Positions 1 to 8,243 of a stretch of DNA of 64,000 nucleotides are shown here, piece by piece. Origin of the DNA: Undibacterium sp. 5I1. Its GTDB lineage: Bacteria; Pseudomonadota; Gammaproteobacteria; Burkholderiales; Burkholderiaceae_D. A program made the position numbers and the translations under genes. Numbering within the stretch: position 1 is the first letter of the stretch; each line of letters opens with the position of its first letter. The stretch lies in assembly GCF_034314085.1 (NCBI RefSeq), contig NZ_JAVIWI010000001.1:3410001-3474000 (forward strand), given 5' to 3'. The notes beneath the pieces are model-generated. The model saw nothing but the letters and a program-made list of their open reading frames with translations, ran no database searches and had not been told where the DNA came from.

Positions 1-129
1 ATTATTTTTTGATGATAAATTAGCGCATCAATTGATTGCTCATACTTAGCTTGCTGCCTCATTTATCGACTGTTCAATTGATTGATTTACTCAGTTATAC
101 ACTTTTAGTCCCTTTTTAAAGGAAATACT

Positions 130-441
130 ATGACAACCCGCCGGCAGTTCATATTTACCACCATCCCTTCCACTGCAATTTTGTTAGGCACTGCAAATAT
201 TGCGTCAGCTCAAGCAGTCCATTTGGAAGAAAGCGATCCTATCGCGACCGCACTCGGTTACAAAAACGATGCGAGTAAAATCGATGCCAAAAAATATCCC
301 AATAAAGTCGCCAACAGCAATTGCGCTGGCTGCCAATTATTCCAAGGTAAAAGTACCGATGCGTGGGCTGTGTGCGGTGCAGTCGGTGGCAAGCAGGTAA
401 ATGCCAAAGGCTGGTGCAGTGCATGGAATAAAAAAGCCTGA
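130..441 (+). CDS. High-potential iron-sulfur protein (HiPIP)
   Basis: 103-aa precursor of a small periplasmic electron carrier with one cubane [4Fe-4S] cluster. The N-terminus carries a twin-arginine type signal (TTRRQFIF, then a hydrophobic stretch ending in ASAQA near residue 29), as expected for a protein exported folded with its cluster. Four cysteines at residues 65, 68, 82 and 96 (C-x2-C-x13-C-x13-C) match the HiPIP ligand pattern, and Trp/Gly-rich segments between them fit the family. The start has an AAAGGAA ribosome site about 6 nt upstream. It appears monocistronic. HiPIPs usually shuttle electrons between the bc1 complex and a terminal reductase or oxidase; the partner here is not visible. 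Confidence 0.92.
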   Translation: MTTRRQFIFTTIPSTAILLGTANIASAQAVHLEESDPIATALGYKNDASKIDAKKYPNKVANSNCAGCQLFQGKSTDAWAVCGAVGGKQVNAKGWCSAWNKKA

Positions 442-518
442 TTAAGCCAAGTGACGATAATCACTGACATGTGACATTAATGCGTTCGGGGATCAAGGTT
501 TTACCAATTTTGATCTCC

Positions 519-566
519 GAACGTTGATTTCTGAATGTTGATTTCTGAACGTTGATCAGATCAACG
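519..566. repeat. Three 14-bp tandem repeats plus short palindrome
   Basis: Three imperfect copies of GAACGTTGATTTCT lie end to end at 519-532, 533-546 and 547-560; the last merges into the palindrome CGTTGAT-CAG-ATCAACG (550-566) just before the SDR gene at 593. It could be an operator or simple slippage; nothing in the sequence decides. Confidence 0.6.
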
Positions 567-592
567 AAAAAAGTCACTACAGACCCAAAATA

Positions 593-1297
593 ATGATGAA
601 TTCATTTCCACAAGACAGCGTTTGTGTGGTGATTGGTGCGACCGGCGGCATTGGCAGCGCACTCCTGTCTGCATTAGAAAACAACGGCACTTTTAAAACA
701 GTTATTGGCCTTAGCCGTAGCAGTTTTCCTGCACTAAATTTACTGGAAGAATCTTCGATTGCAAGCTGCGCGGAATACATCGCAAGCGTTGGCGTACCGC
801 GCTTAATTATTGATGCAACAGGACTCTTGCAACGCGATGGAATGCAACCAGAAAAAAGCTGGCGACAACTAGATCCTGCACACATGATGGAATCATTTGC
901 AATCAATGCGATTGGTCCCGCTTTGTTGATGAAGCACATACTCCCTCTACTGCCGCGCGAAGGCAAATCGGTATTCGCCACGTTGTCAGCCAAGGTCGGT
1001 AGCATTGGCGATAATCACTTAGGTGGCTGGTATAGTTATCGCGCCTCTAAAGCTGCTTTAAATCAACTCGTGCACACCGCGGCGATAGAATTAAATCGAC
1101 GCCAGCCCGAAGCAATTTGCGTCGCGCTGCATCCGGGCACGGTACAAACATCTTTGTCATCGCCATTCAGTAAAACGGGGCTGGAGGTGCAAACGCCTTC
1201 CACCGCGGCGACACGTCTGCTCACAGTAATTGATCAACTTATGCCAGAAAATTCTGGGCAGTTTTTAGACTATCGCGGTGATTTTTTACCCTGGTAA
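593..1297 (+). CDS. SDR family oxidoreductase (C-factor-like)
   Basis: 234-aa classical short-chain dehydrogenase/reductase. The Rossmann nucleotide site is GATGGIG (residues 15-21), the structural Asn is in NAIG (105-108), and the catalytic pair is Tyr149-x3-Lys153 (YRASK). Length and the short, plain architecture resemble the CsgA/C-factor-like group found next to diverse genes, for which substrates are unknown. Two ATG codons occur in tandem at 593 and 596; either may be used. No partner gene sits in the same operon, so the substrate cannot be inferred. Confidence 0.85.
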   Translation: MMNSFPQDSVCVVIGATGGIGSALLSALENNGTFKTVIGLSRSSFPALNLLEESSIASCAEYIASVGVPRLIIDATGLLQRDGMQPEKSWRQLDPAHMMESFAINAIGPALLMKHILPLLPREGKSVFATLSAKVGSIGDNHLGGWYSYRASKAALNQLVHTAAIELNRRQPEAICVALHPGTVQTSLSSPFSKTGLEVQTPSTAATRLLTVIDQLMPENSGQFLDYRGDFLPW

Positions 1298-1723
1298 AAC
1301 TGAGAAATTTTTATCAAAAATAGGCTAAAAAAATGCACTTAGATTTTGTTTTTACGAATATATTTTTCTCAGCTAATTAAGGACAACTAGCGCTCAAATA
1401 TCATCACAAATTTACGCTCTTTTAATTGAGATTAATTTCAGTTAATTCAATATACTCCCTATCAATTTTATAAAAAACCCTTCACTGTCCAAATAATACG
1501 TGGACAATTAATATATACTCTCTACTAGTATATCCATCAATAGATAGGAAATTCAAATGGATATTTTCTATCTTCAATAAAAAAACGACTGATTTTTATT
1601 AGAGTAACGATGCCGTTTTTTATAGAGTTAAATCACTTATTTTTTTATTTCTTGAATCCGATTGATCCTTGCTCGCGTAAATGATTAGGCAATCATGCAC
1701 AAGTAATTCTTCAGGAGATAGAC
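1298..1723. other. Intergenic region, AT-rich, with repeat copy A
   Basis: This 426-bp gap holds one inverted copy of the 84-85 bp repeat (1449-1533). The remainder is AT-rich with no convincing ORF. The promoter of the fasciclin gene should lie in its right half but I cannot place it confidently. Confidence 0.6.
1449..1533 (-). repeat. 84-85 bp dispersed element, copy A (inverted)
   Basis: Read on the minus strand, it starts ATATACT, then seven bases, then AGTATAT (perfect 7-bp hairpin), followed by TTAATTGTCCA ... TTGGACA (second hairpin), and ends GGGAGTATATT. It is the only one of the eight copies in this orientation. Its 5-prime loop (AGTAGAG) has lost the CCC that other copies can pair with the 3-prime GGG. 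Confidence 0.85.
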
Positions 1724-2281
1724 ATGCGTAAATTTAGCCCAGCAATTCTGTTCGTAGCATCCATGATGACGTTCGGTGCCAGCTATGCTGCTGACATGAC
1801 CGTGATGGTCGGTGGTCAAAGTATGCTTCCAAGTAAAGACATCGTTGACAATGCCGTCAACTCCGCAGATCACACAACATTAGTCGCGGCTGTCAAAGCA
1901 GCCGGCCTGGTCGATACACTGAAAAGCAAAGGTCCTTTCACCGTATTTGCACCAACCAATGCAGCCTTCGCCAAACTACCGGCAGGCACAGTAGAAACAT
2001 TGGTCAAGCCAGAGAACAAAGCAACACTGACAAAAATTTTGACCTACCATGTGGTGCCAGGTAAGTATGATTTTATGGCGCTCGAACGCGAGATCACCAA
2101 GCAGTCCGGTAAAGCAACTTTGCCAACGGCAAGCGGTGGTAAATTGATGTTCACCATGAACGGAAAACACAATATTGCAGTCATGGATGAAAGCGGCAAC
2201 ACAGCCAATATCAGCACGTATGACGTGTATCAATCTAATGGCGTAATCAATGTGATTGATACAGTTTTAATGCCAAAATAA
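1724..2281 (+). CDS. Secreted fasciclin (FAS1) domain protein
   Basis: 185 aa with a Sec signal peptide (residues 1-23, cleavage after SYA) and a single FAS1 domain. The H1 motif is FTVFAPTNAAF (72-82), the YH motif appears as TYHVVPG, and the H2-like end is GVINVIDTVLMP. Bacterial FAS1 proteins are extracytoplasmic and linked to adhesion or envelope stress. The start is supported by AGGAGA 9 nt upstream. In many proteobacteria such genes are controlled by an ECF sigma/RskA-type anti-sigma pair; such a pair exists here at 49.5-50.7 kb, but a regulatory link is only inference. Confidence 0.92.
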   Translation: MRKFSPAILFVASMMTFGASYAADMTVMVGGQSMLPSKDIVDNAVNSADHTTLVAAVKAAGLVDTLKSKGPFTVFAPTNAAFAKLPAGTVETLVKPENKATLTKILTYHVVPGKYDFMALEREITKQSGKATLPTASGGKLMFTMNGKHNIAVMDESGNTANISTYDVYQSNGVINVIDTVLMPK

Positions 2282-2378
2282 TTGGTCAAATGCTGCGCTG
2301 ATTTTTGACGCATTTGTTATTAATTTAGAGATCCTAGTAGTCGAATTTATTGCTTAGCGACTACTATGTTGCTCTCCT

Positions 2379-2415
2379 ATGGTGTGTAGCGCGAACCATT
2401 CGCAGTACACACCAT
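2379..2415 (+). terminator. Hairpin after fasciclin gene, possible terminator
   Basis: ATGGTGTGTA (2379-2388) pairs perfectly with TACACACCAT (2406-2415), followed by TTGCATTTTTATT. A second hairpin, TAGTAGTCG/CGACTACTA, lies at 2335-2366. Either could end the fasciclin transcript; the U-run is interrupted. Confidence 0.5.
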
Positions 2416-2572
2416 TTGCATTTTTATTGCGCGTCTCTTGTACAAATGCATCTAGGACTGAACTTTATGCAGTCTATTCATCTAACATAACAGAAGCAGC
2501 AATCGTTATTAGGTCAACGGATGTGTTTGGGTAACGTTGTATAGATATTGCCGCAAGGCGTATGAGGTAGAA

Positions 2573-3049
2573 ATGATGAAAAAATTTATACTAGCGATGT
2601 CAGTAACGTCCATCATCGCAGCAACCGGATCTGCGTTTGCTGCGGACATCGGCGTCTCCATCAACATCGCGCAGCCAGGTATGTACGGTCGCATTGATAT
2701 AGGCAGCGTACCAGGCCCACAAGTCGTTTACAGCAGGCCAACAGTGATCTATGCAGCACCCGTAGGTGTCGTTAGAGAACCAATGTACTTATACGTACCA
2801 CCTGGACATCAAAAAAATTGGCGTAAATATTGCGGCAACTATAATGCCTGCGGCCAGCCAGTCTATTTTGTGCAAGAACGTTGGTACCGCGATGTCTATG
2901 TGCCGCGCTACAGAGAACATGAACACGGAAGAGACTACCGCGATGATCGCAGAGACTTTGATAGGGATCATGACCGGGGTCACGGCAAAGGCAGAGATGA
3001 CGATCATGGCCGAGGAGATGACCATGGCAGAGGTCATAAAGATAATTAA
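2573..3049 (+). CDS. Secreted protein with His/Asp/Arg/Gly-rich tail
   Basis: 158 aa from the tandem ATG at 2573, chosen because GAGG lies 5-8 nt upstream and because MMKKFILAMS begins a normal Sec signal ending FAADI; a longer reading from 2537 would bury the signal. The mature part has a globular-looking region rich in Tyr, Pro and Val with two cysteines (KYCGNYNACGQ), followed by about 45 residues made almost only of Asp, Arg, His, Gly and Glu. I do not recognise a characterised family beyond hypothetical betaproteobacterial secreted proteins. The tail resembles divalent-metal-binding or polyelectrolyte tails. A strong terminator follows directly. Confidence 0.75.
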   Translation: MMKKFILAMSVTSIIAATGSAFAADIGVSINIAQPGMYGRIDIGSVPGPQVVYSRPTVIYAAPVGVVREPMYLYVPPGHQKNWRKYCGNYNACGQPVYFVQERWYRDVYVPRYREHEHGRDYRDDRRDFDRDHDRGHGKGRDDDHGRGDDHGRGHKDN

Positions 3050-3084
3050 TTTGAAATTAATTTAAATTTGATTTGATATCGCTG

Positions 3085-3117
3085 GTCGGACAATTAAATA
3101 TAATTGTCCGACTTTTT
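3085..3117 (+). terminator. Rho-independent terminator
   Basis: GTCGGACAATT (3085-3095) pairs with AATTGTCCGAC (3102-3112), followed by TTTTT. It ends the preceding secreted-protein gene. Confidence 0.9.
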
Positions 3118-3137
3118 ATTGTGCGAATTGCAGGCAT

Positions 3138-3180
3138 TAAAAATCCCCCACGGCACTCAACATGCGATGAGGGATTTTTA
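3138..3180. terminator. Bidirectional terminator-like hairpin
   Basis: TAAAAATCCC (3138-3147) pairs with GGGATTTTTA (3171-3180), so T-runs exist on both strands. It can close transcripts arriving from the left and from the minus-strand gene at 3324-3665. Confidence 0.7.
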
Positions 3181-3323
3181 ATTAATCAGACAAGTTAGAC
3201 TGAACACATATCTGAAATGAACTAAACCTGAAACGAACCGGCCGGGCTTACGTAAAATTGCTCTGAGAAGAAGATCAACTTAGGATGCATGACGCCGCTG
3301 GGACGTCTTTGCGTAAGCCCTGA

Positions 3324-3665
3324 TTAAAAAACTTCAGCAAGCTCTTTCGTGACGGATGCTAACTGGAACGCCTTTAAGGCTTTCAACGCATCAGGTACGG
3401 CTTTGATGACTTGATTACCGTTGATCAGTTCAGAGATGTGGTGCTCCAGCGCCGCTGTATCTCTGTCAAGCTTGAAATGAGCTGGTCTGTCGGTTTGCAT
3501 GATGCTCCAGCGCGCAACTGGTGCGTTACCAGTTTTATTTAACAGGGAGCGATCTGTGAGCCATTTTTCAAATGATCGTGTCGATAAATTTGCATCGATC
3601 CAAACCAGATTGTTGGATGACGCTGTATTTTGTCCAGAAGAGCGGATTAATAATTCGTAGATCAT
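3324..3665 (-). CDS. Hypothetical protein, 113 aa
   Basis: I do not recognise the family. The protein is soluble, without signal peptide or membrane segment, mixed alpha/beta in appearance, and ends in a Lys/Ala/Leu-rich helix-like segment (AVPDALKALKAFQLA). Translation from 3665 is supported by AGGGAG about 10 nt upstream. Gene borders fit: the promoter region lies to the right and a two-way terminator hairpin (3138-3180) lies downstream. It appears monocistronic. Confidence 0.6.
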   Translation of the reverse strand: MIYELLIRSSGQNTASSNNLVWIDANLSTRSFEKWLTDRSLLNKTGNAPVARWSIMQTDRPAHFKLDRDTAALEHHISELINGNQVIKAVPDALKALKAFQLASVTKELAEVF

Positions 3666-4019
3666 TTGTAAGTACTCCCTATTTATCGGAGCATTTCTGT
3701 TACAGAAATGTCTTATCCTCGTAGCTAAAAGCGTTTATCTCCCCATCTTGGTTGACAAGAATTTGGATTTTTTTTGGAATTCTCTGTAAAAACCCATTTT
3801 TTATGTAGTTTTGGCCTTGATTTAAACTTTTTTTGCAATTTTATTTGGTAATAAAATGTTATTTATGTAAATAGCAGTCTAAATAATATAAATATATAAA
3901 TAAAAAATCCGGCGTTTAAAGCGCCGGATTTTTGTTGTGGACTGAGTTAAAAAGTCGCGTCTAATGCAATTTATTTAACAAAGTACACTTAGTAAAATAC
4001 AAATACATTCTTGAACTAA
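3666..4019. other. Intergenic region, AT-rich
   Basis: The 354-bp gap is strongly AT-rich and contains a terminator hairpin at 3903-3933. No ORF with a ribosome site is visible; it presumably carries the promoter of the minus-strand gene at 3324-3665. Confidence 0.55.
3903..3933 (-). terminator. Terminator of the 4020-4397 gene
   Basis: AAAAATCCGGCG (3903-3914) pairs with CGCCGGATTTTT (3922-3933). Read on the minus strand it ends in a T-run, in the right place for the downstream end of the secreted low-complexity gene. Confidence 0.85.
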
Positions 4020-4397
4020 TTACTGAGCTGGTTTTGGTTTTACATCCTCAGTTTTTACGTCTTTCGCTTTGGCATGAGTTTTATGCTTAGGCTCAGATTG
4101 TTTAACCTCAGTTTTCGCATCTAACTTCTCTTCCGACGCTGGCGTTATTTTTGCAATCGGAGCAGATGCAGCTGGTGTCGTTGCACTCGCTGTTTTGCTA
4201 ATGATATGGGTAGCAGAAGAAGCCGTAGCAGCTTTGCCAACGACTGGTGCTGTGGTGGTAGAGGCAGCGACTGAAGCACTAGCACTAGCAGAGGCCGATG
4301 CAGATGGCGCTACAGGTTTCGCTGTCGTAGTTGTTTGGGCGAACGCTGTACCCATGACGAAAGTAGTAGCGACGAGTGTGGTGATCAGCTTGTTCAT
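4020..4397 (-). CDS. Secreted low-complexity Ala/Ser/Thr/Lys protein
   Basis: 125 aa with a Sec signal peptide (MNKLITTLVATTFVMGTAFAQ). The mature chain is low complexity: an alternating Ser-Ala run (six SA units) and TTT/ATAS stretches, then a Lys/Glu/Pro-rich tail (HKTHAKAKDVK). No catalytic domain is visible; it is probably disordered in the periplasm, like other small proteobacterial Ala/Lys-rich proteins of unknown role. A terminator hairpin lies downstream at 3903-3933. Confidence 0.65.
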   Translation of the reverse strand: MNKLITTLVATTFVMGTAFAQTTTTAKPVAPSASASASASASVAASTTTAPVVGKAATASSATHIISKTASATTPAASAPIAKITPASEEKLDAKTEVKQSEPKHKTHAKAKDVKTEDVKPKPAQ

Positions 4398-4598
4398 GAT
4401 TAATCCTGTTCTTGAGTGTGTTTGCCTTTATCGGCTTTTATTTACTTCACGTAGTCAATCTACGTATCTCTCAAACGCCACTCGCTTAGTTTCTGTTGAC
4501 AGGTAAAGTGTTGCGAATTGTTACTGCGTATTTTTATTTCCGTTTGTATTTTTACGTATTACAGGAAATCGCACAGGCGCTAAGCAGAAGAAAATTTC

Positions 4599-5147
4599 TC
4601 AAGAATAAAAGCATTTTCCGCATACATGTTGATACCGTTCATTGCCACCAATCGCTACTTGCTCACCCGCTTTAACACGCTTGCCATTGGCATCCAGACG
4701 AATATTCATAGTGGCTTTTTTCCCGCACGCACAGATATTTTTTAGCTCTTCAATATCGTCGGCAAGTGTCAATAAATAAGCCGATCCAGGAAATGGCTCG
4801 CCCATAAAATCACTACGCAAACCGTAGCAAATTACCGGTACGCCTTTGACTTGTGCGAGCTGATGCAACTGACGTACCTGAGCCGCTGTTAAAAATTGTG
4901 CTTCGTCTACCAACACACAATTGACTTGCGGGATGGCTTGTAAAAAGTCGTAGTCGGCATCAAATATCTCCGCATCACGCTGCGGGCCTAAACGTGATGT
5001 CACTTTGCCCTGACCGTAACGATGATCAATTGCCGCCGTGTACAGACGCACTTTTTGTCCTTGCTCTTCATAGTTATGAGCGACTTGTAGCATGGCAGTA
5101 GATTTACCTGCGTTCATTGCTGAATATCTGAAATAAAGTTTTGCCAT
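4599..5147 (-). CDS. tdk: Thymidine kinase
   Basis: 182-aa type II thymidine kinase, which phosphorylates thymidine to dTMP with ATP in the salvage pathway. The P-loop is SAMNAGKST (residues 9-17), the Walker B/catalytic motif is VDEAQF (80-85), and the structural zinc is held by Cys139 and Cys141 (CAC) and Cys176 and Cys179 (CGKC). The lasso region contains the usual YGLRSDF and GSAYLL segments. Length is normal for the bacterial family. It is not in an operon with neighbours. Confidence 0.97.
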   Translation of the reverse strand: MAKLYFRYSAMNAGKSTAMLQVAHNYEEQGQKVRLYTAAIDHRYGQGKVTSRLGPQRDAEIFDADYDFLQAIPQVNCVLVDEAQFLTAAQVRQLHQLAQVKGVPVICYGLRSDFMGEPFPGSAYLLTLADDIEELKNICACGKKATMNIRLDANGKRVKAGEQVAIGGNERYQHVCGKCFYS

Positions 5148-5328
5148 AAAATTTTTTAATTAATTGTAATTCCAATGTCGGACGTGATTGTAAATCCATT
5201 CGTTCCGCTTCAGGCAATAGATAACCGAAGCATCAATTTACTCATTACAAAAATATGAAATAAATCAACGATAAAATTATTTAATAAAAATAATAAATCT
5301 GATTGAAAAATTTTTGAAAAAATAAAGT

Positions 5329-5357
5329 CTTGAAATTCTAAAACAGTGTGCCCATAT
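5329..5357 (+). promoter_or_regulatory. Sigma-32 type heat-shock promoter
   Basis: CTTGAAA at 5329-5335 and GCCCATAT at 5350-5357, 14 nt apart, closely match the sigma-32 (RpoH) consensus CTTGAAA / CCCCATNT. It lies about 100 nt upstream of the small heat-shock gene. Confidence 0.85.
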
Positions 5358-5360
5358 CCG

Positions 5361-5456
5361 TATCAGCAAGTGCTCAACAGAGGCTTGCTAGCTTATTCAG
5401 CATGGAGCTGAAATAGTTTTTTTTCATATCGCTTACTTTTATTTCGAGGATATATC
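5361..5456 (+). promoter_or_regulatory. ROSE-like RNA thermometer in ibpA 5-prime UTR
   Basis: Three consecutive hairpins lie between the promoter and the start codon: AGCAAG/CTTGCT (5365-5389), TTCAGC/GCTGAA (5396-5412), and a last one in which ATATCGCT (5426-5433) pairs with AGGATAT (5447-5453), sequestering the ribosome site. The last stem leaves one G unpaired opposite AGGA, which is the hallmark of ROSE elements (U-U/C-G-C-U facing AGGA). Placement in front of an Hsp20 gene with a heat-shock promoter strengthens the call. Confidence 0.8.
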
Positions 5457-5918
5457 ATGCGTAATTTTGACTTTGCCCCACTGTACCGTTCTGCCATTGG
5501 TTTTGACCGTTTAGCGCATTTATTTAATGAAGCGCAACGTACTGATGCAGCCCCCAGCTATCCACCTTACAACATAGAATTGATCGGCGAAGATAAATAC
5601 CGCATCACGATGGCTGTCGCTGGTTTTGAGCGCTCTGAACTAGAGTTGGAAAGCGAATTAGACACCTTAAAAATTGTTGGTCGAAAACAGAAGGATGAGA
5701 CCCAATCCACCTTCTTACACCGCGGTATTGCAGCGCGTGATTTTGAGCACCGTTTCCGCCTGGCAGATCACGTCAAAGTGATTGGTGCCAAACTAGATAA
5801 TGGCTTATTGAATATAGAATTAGTTCGCGAAGTACCTGAAGTATATAAGCCAAGAAAAATTGCAATTGATGGCGATAACTTGCATATCGTCAAACAAGCG
5901 GAATTAGAAGCGGCTTAA
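5457..5918 (+). CDS. ibpA: Small heat-shock protein, IbpA/Hsp20 family
   Basis: 153-aa alpha-crystallin-type holdase. The N-terminal MRNFDFAPLYRSAIGFDRL is typical of IbpA, followed by the crystallin domain (about residues 37-130, with YRITMAVAGF and GLLNIEL as conserved strand motifs); the IXI-like tail is KPRKIAID. It holds unfolding proteins for refolding by DnaK and ClpB. Expression is probably doubly heat-controlled: a sigma-32 promoter at 5329-5357 and a ROSE-like thermometer that masks the AGGA site. A strong hairpin terminator follows. Confidence 0.95.
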   Translation: MRNFDFAPLYRSAIGFDRLAHLFNEAQRTDAAPSYPPYNIELIGEDKYRITMAVAGFERSELELESELDTLKIVGRKQKDETQSTFLHRGIAARDFEHRFRLADHVKVIGAKLDNGLLNIELVREVPEVYKPRKIAIDGDNLHIVKQAELEAA

Positions 5919-5921
5919 AAG

Positions 5922-5956
5922 ATCGGAGCGATATCACGAATTGATATCGCTCCGAT
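5922..5956 (+). terminator. Terminator of ibpA
   Basis: A 15-bp perfect stem, ATCGGAGCGATATCA (5922-5936) with its complement at 5942-5956, is followed by a short TTTAT. Confidence 0.75.
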
Positions 5957-5974
5957 TTATAACAAGACAATAGC

Positions 5975-6013
5975 AAAAATCGCTGCACAGATATTTTCTG
6001 TGTAGCGATTTTT
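5975..6013. terminator. Bidirectional terminator between ibpA and lldD
   Basis: AAAAATCGCTGCACAG pairs with CTGTGTAGCGATTTTT (one G-T wobble). T-runs on both strands suit the convergent ibpA and lldD genes. Confidence 0.85.
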
Positions 6014-6036
6014 CAGTAATCCGCCCTGTTAAATCT

Positions 6037-7173
6037 CTACAGCTGTGCCAGATTATGTCGCCCAACTTCACGAATATCTTTAGTACCTGTCAGTGCCATA
6101 CTGACATCTAATTCTTTGTGCAAAATCTCCAGCATTTTAGTCACGCCTTGCTCACCCATCGCACCCAAGCCATATAAAAAGGCACGTCCAACCATGCTGC
6201 CTTTAGCGCCCAAAGCAGTGGCTTTTAAAATATCCTGACCAGTGCGAATGCCACCATCAAACCAGACTTCGGTTAAGTGTCCGACCGCATCCACAATAGC
6301 TGGCAATGCTTGTATGGACGACATTGCGCCATCTAATTGACGACCACCATGATTGCTGACGATGATCGCATCGGCACCGGCTGCGACGCCTAATTTAGCG
6401 TCTTCTACGTCCAAGATGCCTTTAAGAATTAACTTGCCACCCCATTCTTTTTTGATCCAGGCCACGTCATCCCAATTTAAGGTTGGATCAAATTGGCTTG
6501 CAGTCCATTGACTCAGCGTTAAAATCCCATCACCTCCTTTGACGTGTCCAACTAAATTGCCAAAGGTTTTACGACCAGTTAATGCGCGTAGTGCCCAGGC
6601 TGGTTTAGTTGCCAGATCAAGGATATTTGCCAGCGTCAGTTTTGGCGGAACTGACATGCCGTTGCGGATATCTTTATGTCGCTGACCCAAAATTTGCAAA
6701 TCCAACGTCAGCACTAAAGCGGAACATTTTGCATTTTTTGCGCGCTGTATCATTTCTTTGACAAAGCCGCGGTCGCGCATGACATAGAGCTGAAACCAGA
6801 ATGGTTTTGTAGTAACGCTCGCCACATCTTCAATCGAACAAATACTCATGGTGGAGAGCGTGAAAGGAATACCAAATTTTTCTGCTGCGATTGCGCCCAG
6901 CATCTCGCCATTAGCCCATTGCATGCCCGTCAACCCTGTCGGTGCAATCGCGACAGGCATGGCAACTTCTTGCCCTACCATCGTCGTGCGGGTAGAGCGC
7001 TGATCAACGTTGATGGCAACCCGCTGACGCAGCTTCAGTTTGGCCAGATCATCGGTATTCGCGCGATATGTACTCTCTGTGTACGAGCCACTATCGGCAT
7101 AGTCGTAAAAGGCTTTCGGCACCCTTTTTTTTGCCAGTAAACGCAAGTCTTCTACGCAGGTGATGATGGGCAT
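6037..7173 (-). CDS. lldD: FMN-dependent L-lactate dehydrogenase
   Basis: 378-aa member of the FMN-dependent alpha-hydroxy-acid dehydrogenase family, which oxidises L-lactate to pyruvate at the inner membrane and passes electrons to the respiratory chain. The TIM-barrel family signature SNHGGRQLD holds the catalytic His275 and Arg278; PVAIAPTGLTGM (73-84) and the FMN phosphate loop FDGGIRTGQDILKA are present. Length fits LldD. Some hydroxy-acid oxidases (glycolate or mandelate) share this fold, so the exact substrate is inferred. It is followed downstream by a two-way terminator, and no lactate permease is adjacent. Confidence 0.85.
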   Translation of the reverse strand: MPIITCVEDLRLLAKKRVPKAFYDYADSGSYTESTYRANTDDLAKLKLRQRVAINVDQRSTRTTMVGQEVAMPVAIAPTGLTGMQWANGEMLGAIAAEKFGIPFTLSTMSICSIEDVASVTTKPFWFQLYVMRDRGFVKEMIQRAKNAKCSALVLTLDLQILGQRHKDIRNGMSVPPKLTLANILDLATKPAWALRALTGRKTFGNLVGHVKGGDGILTLSQWTASQFDPTLNWDDVAWIKKEWGGKLILKGILDVEDAKLGVAAGADAIIVSNHGGRQLDGAMSSIQALPAIVDAVGHLTEVWFDGGIRTGQDILKATALGAKGSMVGRAFLYGLGAMGEQGVTKMLEILHKELDVSMALTGTKDIREVGRHNLAQL

Positions 7174-7294
7174 GGTGATTCTCCGTCACAATTAATTATA
7201 GACACAAAGTGTAGGGCAAAACTTTATGGCGATGGCAGAAAAGCTTTCAGTCCTGGGGTGAAGGATTTTCACCCCATTAGTTTGACAAGCTGAC

Positions 7295-8200
7295 TTACTC
7301 AGCAAACTGCTCTGCAATAAACTGGCGCAACCATTGATTACCTTCGTCCTGGTTATAGCGGCGATGCCAGAACATATTCGTTTGTAAAGAGGGTAAGCGT
7401 AGCGGCGGGCGAACATACTTTAAATTGAACGGCGCTGCGGCACGCTCGGCCAGCTTTTGCGGCACCGTCACTAACAGATCGGTCGTGCTGACTATGTAAG
7501 GTACGGCCACAAAATGTGGCACGCAAAAATGTGCTGCGGCCTTAATGCCTGCCTTATCCAAGCTTTGATTAATCCTATCGTAAGGACTCTCTTGCGATGC
7601 CACGATCAAGTGTTGTGCTGCTAAAAAATCACTCAAGCTGATTTTGTCACCCGCTAAAGGATGGCTACTACGGAACATGCTGACATAATTTTGTTTAAAC
7701 AGTCGGCGCTGGTAGAGTGCGCCAGAAATCGTATCAAATGCGCCAATTGCTAAATCAACCCGACCAGCCTCCATCTCGGACTTCAGATCAATACTGCTGG
7801 CGCGGACGGTAGAAAACTGTAATTGTGGTGCCAATAACTGACATCGCTCCACCAGCACAGGCATAAAATAAACCTCACCCACATCCGTCATCGCAATCGT
7901 AAATTGCCGTTTGCTGCTTGCGGGATCAAAACTCTCTTGTTGATTTAATGCCCGGCGAATATTTTCTAAAGCGCTAGCGATTGGCTCGGCAAAGCTGATG
8001 GCTAAGGGCGTGGGTTGCATCCCAAGCGCCGTACGGACAAATAATTCATCATCAAAAGTACGGCGCAGCCTTGCCAGCGCGTTACTAACAGCGGGTTGGG
8101 ATAGTCCTAGCTTTTTTGCGACGGATGAAATTTGCCTGTCCTGAAATACTTCCTGAAAAATTACCAGTAAGTTCAGGTCTATGTCTTTCGGTTCTATCAT
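7295..8200 (-). CDS. LysR family transcriptional regulator
   Basis: 301 aa. The N-terminal winged helix (about residues 8-67) has the LysR signature SSVAKKLGLSQPAVSNALARLR; the C-terminal part is a substrate-binding effector domain resembling the NodD/NahR group. It is transcribed divergently from hmgA with only 138 bp between, so it is a likely regulator of homogentisate degradation, sensing perhaps homogentisate or an upstream aromatic (inference from position). A perfect 13-bp palindrome between the two genes is a candidate binding site. Confidence 0.88.
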   Translation of the reverse strand: MIEPKDIDLNLLVIFQEVFQDRQISSVAKKLGLSQPAVSNALARLRRTFDDELFVRTALGMQPTPLAISFAEPIASALENIRRALNQQESFDPASSKRQFTIAMTDVGEVYFMPVLVERCQLLAPQLQFSTVRASSIDLKSEMEAGRVDLAIGAFDTISGALYQRRLFKQNYVSMFRSSHPLAGDKISLSDFLAAQHLIVASQESPYDRINQSLDKAGIKAAAHFCVPHFVAVPYIVSTTDLLVTVPQKLAERAAAPFNLKYVRPPLRLPSLQTNMFWHRRYNQDEGNQWLRQFIAEQFAE

Positions 8201-8243
8201 TTAAAAATCGCTTAAAAAGTTTTCAACCATTATTGATTTTATG

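Noticed and set aside
3085..3112. GGACAATT-N-AATTGTCC resembling the centre of the 84-85 bp element
   Set aside because: It lacks both ATATACT and GGGGAGTATATT and is a normal terminator.
3670..3690. AGTACTCCCTATTT resembling the left end of the repeat
   Set aside because: No second hairpin or right end follows; the AGGGAG on the minus strand is simply the ribosome site of the 3324-3665 gene.
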